A DNA stretch of 9,371 bases from contig JAJYBX010000045.1 of NCBI GenBank assembly GCA_021778785.1, forward strand, positions 1 to 9,371, in the 5' to 3' direction. Positions 6,823-9,371 of the stretch are shown in pieces. Positions within the stretch are counted from its first letter, which is position 1; each line of letters begins with the position of its first letter. A program made the position numbers and the translations under genes. The notes beneath the pieces were generated by a model, which searched no databases, was not told where the DNA came from, and saw nothing but the letters and a program-made list of their open reading frames with translations. The stretch comes from Acidobacteriota bacterium. Its GTDB lineage: Bacteria > Acidobacteriota > Holophagae > Holophagales > Holophagaceae.

Positions 6823-7346
6823 TGTCCCTCGTGCACCTCAACCCCGGCAAGCAGGCTCCCGAAGTGGTCAACGCCATCGTCGAGATCCCCACCGGCTCGA
6901 GGATCAAGTACGAGATCGACCACCACACGGGCCTCGTGCATGTGGACAGGGTGCTCTTCTCCCCCTTCCACTACCCGGCGGAGTACGGCTTCATCCCCGG
7001 CACGCTGGCCGAGGACGGCGACCCGGCTGACATCCTCATCCTGATCAACGGCGCCACCTACCCCGGCGTGGTGATCCGGAGCCGGCCCATCGGCCTGCTG
7101 CGCATGCGCGACGAGAACGGGCCCGACTCGAAGGTCCTCGCCGTGGCCACGGACGATCCCACCTACGCCCATGTCACCTCCCGGCGGGACCTCCCGCCCC
7201 ACTTCCTCCTGGAGGTGGAGCACTTCTTCCTCACCTACAAGGATCTCGAGCGGAAGACCGTGGAGAGCGACGGCTGGGGCGGCAAGGACGAGGCCCAGGC
7301 CTTCATCCGGAAGTCCATCGAGGCCTTCGGCAAACAGAAGAAGTAG
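6822..7346 (+). CDS. ppa: Inorganic pyrophosphatase, Family I
   Basis: Soluble cytosolic enzyme that hydrolyses pyrophosphate to two phosphates with Mg2+, pulling forward nucleic acid, protein and activated-metabolite synthesis. The length is 174 aa (E. coli 176). The signature D-x-D-P-x-D is Asp65-Gly-Asp67-Pro-Ala-Asp70. The other active-site residues fall at nearly the E. coli numbers: Glu21, Lys29, Glu31, Arg43, Tyr51, Tyr55, Asp97, Asp102, Lys104, Tyr139 and Lys140. All metal and phosphate ligands are present, so the enzyme should be active. The ATG at 6822 is chosen over the in-frame GTG at 6792 because the normal family N-terminus (MSLVHLNPG) begins there and GGAG lies 5 nt upstream. 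It follows the kinase after a 45-nt gap containing a candidate promoter, and the HAD gene begins 7 nt after its stop, so the two are probably co-transcribed. Confidence 0.97.
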   Translation: MSLVHLNPGKQAPEVVNAIVEIPTGSRIKYEIDHHTGLVHVDRVLFSPFHYPAEYGFIPGTLAEDGDPADILILINGATYPGVVIRSRPIGLLRMRDENGPDSKVLAVATDDPTYAHVTSRRDLPPHFLLEVEHFFLTYKDLERKTVESDGWGGKDEAQAFIRKSIEAFGKQKK

Positions 7347-7353
7347 GCCCTCC

Positions 7354-8061
7354 ATGCCACGGAACACCGAGGCGCCGGGCCTCGTCTGCTTCGACCTGGA
7401 CGGCACCCTGGTGGATCCGCTGCTCGGCGTCCAGAACTGCCTGCGCAGGACCTGCGAGGCCTTCGGCCTGCCGATGCCGCCGGAGGCCACGGTCCGCGAC
7501 TGGATCGGCTTCGGCATTCGGGAATCCCTGGCCACCCTGGAGGGGCTGGAAGATCCGAAGCGCCTGGAGGCAGCCGTGGACTTCTACTGGGAGCGCTACC
7601 GGGAGGACGGCGTCTTCGAGCATGAGCTGTACCCCGGTGTGTTCCACCTGCTCCACCGGCTCAAACGGCAGGGCCACCGCATCTACATCGTGTCCGCCAA
7701 GCCCAGCCTCTTCGCCCGGCGCATCTCGTACCAGTTCGACCTGAACCTCATCTTCGACGACATCTTCGGCAGCACCCTGAAGGGGAAGTGGCAGCCCAAG
7801 ACCGAGGTGCTGGCGGGCCTGGCCCGGCAGGGCACCATCTGGCCCGGGGGCGTCTTCATCGGCGACCGGGGCGTGGACATGGAGGGCGCCCGGGCCCACG
7901 GCCTGGAGGCCATCGGCGTCACCTGGGGCTACGGCAGCCGGGAGGAGTTGGCCCGGACCGGCGCCGACCACATCTTCGACACCGTCGCCGAGCTGGATGC
8001 CTGGCTGCGGGTCCGCTTCCCCCAGCCCGAAATCCACGACGCCTTCACGCGGTCGGAGTAG
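7354..8061 (+). CDS. HAD-superfamily hydrolase, phosphoglycolate phosphatase-like
   Basis: A 235-aa soluble phosphatase of HAD subfamily IA. Motif I is DLDGT (14-18), with the nucleophile Asp14 and acid/base Asp16; motif II is Ser114 in IVSAK; motif III is Lys149 in QPKTE; motif IV is GDRGVDMEGA (170-179), with Asp171 and Asp175 binding Mg2+. A helical cap of the C1 type lies between about 22 and 90, as in Gph. Gph-like enzymes remove phosphate from 2-phosphoglycolate and similar small phosphoesters, but family members differ widely in substrate, so the name is by family only. The variable tail (222-235) is polar. The ATG follows the ppa stop by 7 nt; no clear Shine-Dalgarno is seen, which suggests coupled translation. 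The gene converges on lolA with only 7 nt between the stops. Confidence 0.9.
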   Translation: MPRNTEAPGLVCFDLDGTLVDPLLGVQNCLRRTCEAFGLPMPPEATVRDWIGFGIRESLATLEGLEDPKRLEAAVDFYWERYREDGVFEHELYPGVFHLLHRLKRQGHRIYIVSAKPSLFARRISYQFDLNLIFDDIFGSTLKGKWQPKTEVLAGLARQGTIWPGGVFIGDRGVDMEGARAHGLEAIGVTWGYGSREELARTGADHIFDTVAELDAWLRVRFPQPEIHDAFTRSE

Positions 8062-8080
8062 CGGCGCCTCAGCGCTCCGC
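8061..8080. terminator. Possible hairpin between the convergent genes
   Basis: GCGG-CGC / CTCA loop / GCG-(CT bulge)-CCGC can fold into a 7-bp GC stem with one 2-nt bulge. It covers the last base of the HAD stop codon and the lolA stop. No T-run follows on either strand, so a classical intrinsic terminator is not supported; it might serve as a bidirectional barrier. Confidence 0.25.
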
Positions 8081-8650
8081 GGAAGCCCAGCGGGTGCCCT
8101 TCGGGGGATCGAACCGGAAGGTCTCCGGCGCGGGCCGGGGTGGCACCCGCGGATCGAGCAGCTCCAGCCGTTGCCGGGCCCCGGTGGGATCCGTCCAGGC
8201 CAGGGCCTTGAGCAGCCCGTTCCGGCCCTCCACTCGAACCTCGGGCAGGTCCGGCCCACGGGGAACCAGGCGGACCGCGTCTCCAGCCAGAGGCTCGACG
8301 CGGAAGAGGGCCTCCACCCGGGCCGGCTCCAGCAGGAGGCCCAGGAGGGGGAAGTCCCGCACGGCCTGCGCCAGCTCCATCCGCTGGGCCGTGCGGGTGT
8401 CGGGGTCGTACTGCACGAGCTGCCGCCCGTCGGCCAGCACCCGCAGCCCGGACGCGTAGTCCACGCGCAGCCGTCCGCCCCGGGCCAGGAGCAGGGTCCC
8501 CGTCTGGTGGAGCTTGCCGAAGACCGCGCTGTCGCTCTCCTGGGTGAACCGGGCCGACAGGGCCGGCTTCCGGGGCAGCTCCCGCCACCACGCGGGCAGC
8601 GCGGCGGAACACGGCAGGGCCAGCACGACGGCCAGGATGGTCCGGCGCAC
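8069..8650 (-). CDS. lolA: LolA-like periplasmic lipoprotein carrier
   Basis: A 193-aa exported protein. Residues 1-20 (MRRTILAVVLALPCSAALPA) are a short signal peptide: basic start, hydrophobic core, probable cleavage around residues 16-20. LolA carries mature lipoproteins across the periplasm from the LolCDE transporter to the outer membrane. The family pattern is visible: LSARFTQES at 31-39, GTLLLARGGRLRVDYASG at 51-68 (the PG-x-hydrophobic-R-x-x-Y region), LADGRQLVQYDPDTRTAQ at 72-89. Length and beta-rich pattern fit the LolA fold. Cys14 is not in a lipobox (a Pro precedes it), so it is not itself predicted to be a lipoprotein. GTG start; it follows the upstream gene's stop by 1 nt with a weak Shine-Dalgarno, implying coupling. 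LolA-like proteins outside Proteobacteria are divergent, so the partner proteins are inferred. Confidence 0.85.
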   Translation of the reverse strand: MRRTILAVVLALPCSAALPAWWRELPRKPALSARFTQESDSAVFGKLHQTGTLLLARGGRLRVDYASGLRVLADGRQLVQYDPDTRTAQRMELAQAVRDFPLLGLLLEPARVEALFRVEPLAGDAVRLVPRGPDLPEVRVEGRNGLLKALAWTDPTGARQRLELLDPRVPPRPAPETFRFDPPKGTRWASAER

Positions 8651-8651
8651 G

Positions 8652-9371
8652 TCAGGACCGCTTCAGCTCGACGGTGAGCTTGGCGGTGGCGCCCTTCGCC
8701 GGCGCGGGACGGTGGATCTGGCCCTCGGCCACCGTCTGGCCCTGGGCGCGGAGCTGCACCACCACCTCCAGCTCCTGGCCCTCCAGCTCCGCGGGCACTT
8801 CCAGCCGCAGCACGGAGGGCGCGCCCGACCGGCCCACGAGGGTGAGTTCCCCGAGGAGCGAGTTGATGGCGTCCTTGTGGTCCGGCGACTTCGCCTTCGG
8901 GGCCGGTTTCCGGGTCCCCAGCTCCAGGGCGGCCAGGGCGGCCAGGGGATCGGCCTTGGCGCGGGCGGTGGGTTTCGCCTCCGTCGCCGCGGGTTCCAGA
9001 GGGGGGATGGGCGCCATCGCCGCGGCGGGCAACTCGGCCGGGATCTCCTCCGAGGGTTCCACGGGGGGTTCCTCCAGCGCGGGCACTTCGTCCAGGGTCG
9101 GCAATTCACGGGTCTCGAGGGCCGCCGCGACCTCCGGGAGGGCCTCCTCCGCCTGGGCCGCCTCGGGCGGTTCGGGAAGCGTCGGAGGCTCGATGTAGAA
9201 GCTGTCGTCGTCATCCTCGTCCGCCAGGGGCCCGGGCGGCAGGCCGGCGGCAGGGGCGGTCCGGGGGGCCTCCATGTCCAGGAGGTCCGTCACCGAAGGC
9301 AGGTCCGACAGGGTGAGCGCCTCCACGCCCGGCCTGGCCGCGGGGGCGGGCGCCGGGGGCTGGTCTTCCCC
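8652..9371 (-). CDS. Acidic Pro/Ala/Glu-rich protein of unknown function, 5' truncated by the window edge
   Basis: The last 239 codons of a gene that stays open to the edge with no start that has to be used; a GTG at 9326 is possible, but the codons before it (Pro/Ala-rich) remain open and look like the same low-complexity chain, so the gene probably begins outside. Numbering from the GTG, residues 1-115 are disordered and strongly acidic, with DEDDDDSFYIEPP (36-48) and many Pro-Glu-Ala steps. Residues 118-150 are Lys/Arg/Pro-rich. Residues 152-224 look globular and beta-rich (INSLLGELTLVG, LRLEVPAELEGQELEVVVQL, TAKLTVELKRS). No family is recognised. It lies directly upstream of lolA (1-nt gap), where ftsK sits in many bacteria, but it shows no FtsK motor motifs. 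It may be a cell-envelope or division-linked partner, by position only. Confidence 0.6.
   Translation of the reverse strand, partial: GEDQPPAPAPAARPGVEALTLSDLPSVTDLLDMEAPRTAPAAGLPPGPLADEDDDDSFYIEPPTLPEPPEAAQAEEALPEVAAALETRELPTLDEVPALEEPPVEPSEEIPAELPAAAMAPIPPLEPAATEAKPTARAKADPLAALAALELGTRKPAPKAKSPDHKDAINSLLGELTLVGRSGAPSVLRLEVPAELEGQELEVVVQLRAQGQTVAEGQIHRPAPAKGATAKLTVELKRS

Noticed and set aside
8609..8611. Cys14 of the LolA signal peptide as a lipobox cysteine
   Set aside because: The preceding residues are Ala-Leu-Pro; a lipobox needs a small residue (Gly, Ala or Ser) directly before Cys.
1..9371. CRISPR arrays, tRNA/rRNA genes, insertion sequences, integrase or defence genes
   Set aside because: No direct repeat arrays, tRNA-like cloverleaf, transposase or nuclease motifs were seen, and nearly every base is accounted for by ordinary genes.

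Overview
The window is compact, very GC-rich bacterial chromosome. Third codon positions are almost all G or C, intergenic gaps are 1 to 45 bp, and there are no mobile elements, RNA genes or CRISPR repeats. A LolA-type lipoprotein carrier implies a Gram-negative (two-membrane) cell. The gene set and protein style (MFS, HutH, HEAT-repeat protein, PAS kinase, Family I pyrophosphatase, HAD) would fit Acidobacteriota of the Holophaga/Geothrix kind or a deltaproteobacterial-type lineage. That taxonomic guess is inference from style, not proof.

Layout. (1) Positions 4-6776, + strand: five genes joined head to tail, every junction being a 4-nt stop/start overlap (ATGA or GTGA). They encode a TCR/Tet-type MFS transporter, histidine ammonia-lyase (hutH), an HD-domain phosphohydrolase, a 753-aa protein with a conserved-looking N-terminal domain and C-terminal HEAT repeats, and a soluble PAS-containing sensor histidine kinase. 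(2) Positions 6777-6821: the only real + strand intergenic gap, with a candidate sigma70-type promoter, an overlapping palindrome resembling a CRP/FNR-family site, and a possible hairpin at the ribosome binding site. (3) Positions 6822-8061, + strand: inorganic pyrophosphatase (ppa) and, 7 nt later, a phosphoglycolate-phosphatase-like HAD hydrolase. (4) Positions 8069-9371, - strand, convergent with the HAD gene: lolA preceded (1-nt gap) by the 3' end of an acidic, Pro/Ala/Glu-rich protein of unknown function that runs off the right edge.

Functionally, HutH is the only classical histidine-degradation gene here; no hutU, hutI or hutG is visible. It is embedded with signalling-type genes (HD hydrolase, HEAT scaffold, orphan kinase) rather than in a hut operon. 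The tight coupling suggests co-expression, but a shared pathway cannot be shown from this sequence. ppa and the HAD phosphatase both handle small phosphate compounds and probably form a separate transcription unit. No clearly new defence or mobile system is visible. The least explained items are the HEAT protein with its kinase partner and the truncated acidic protein.
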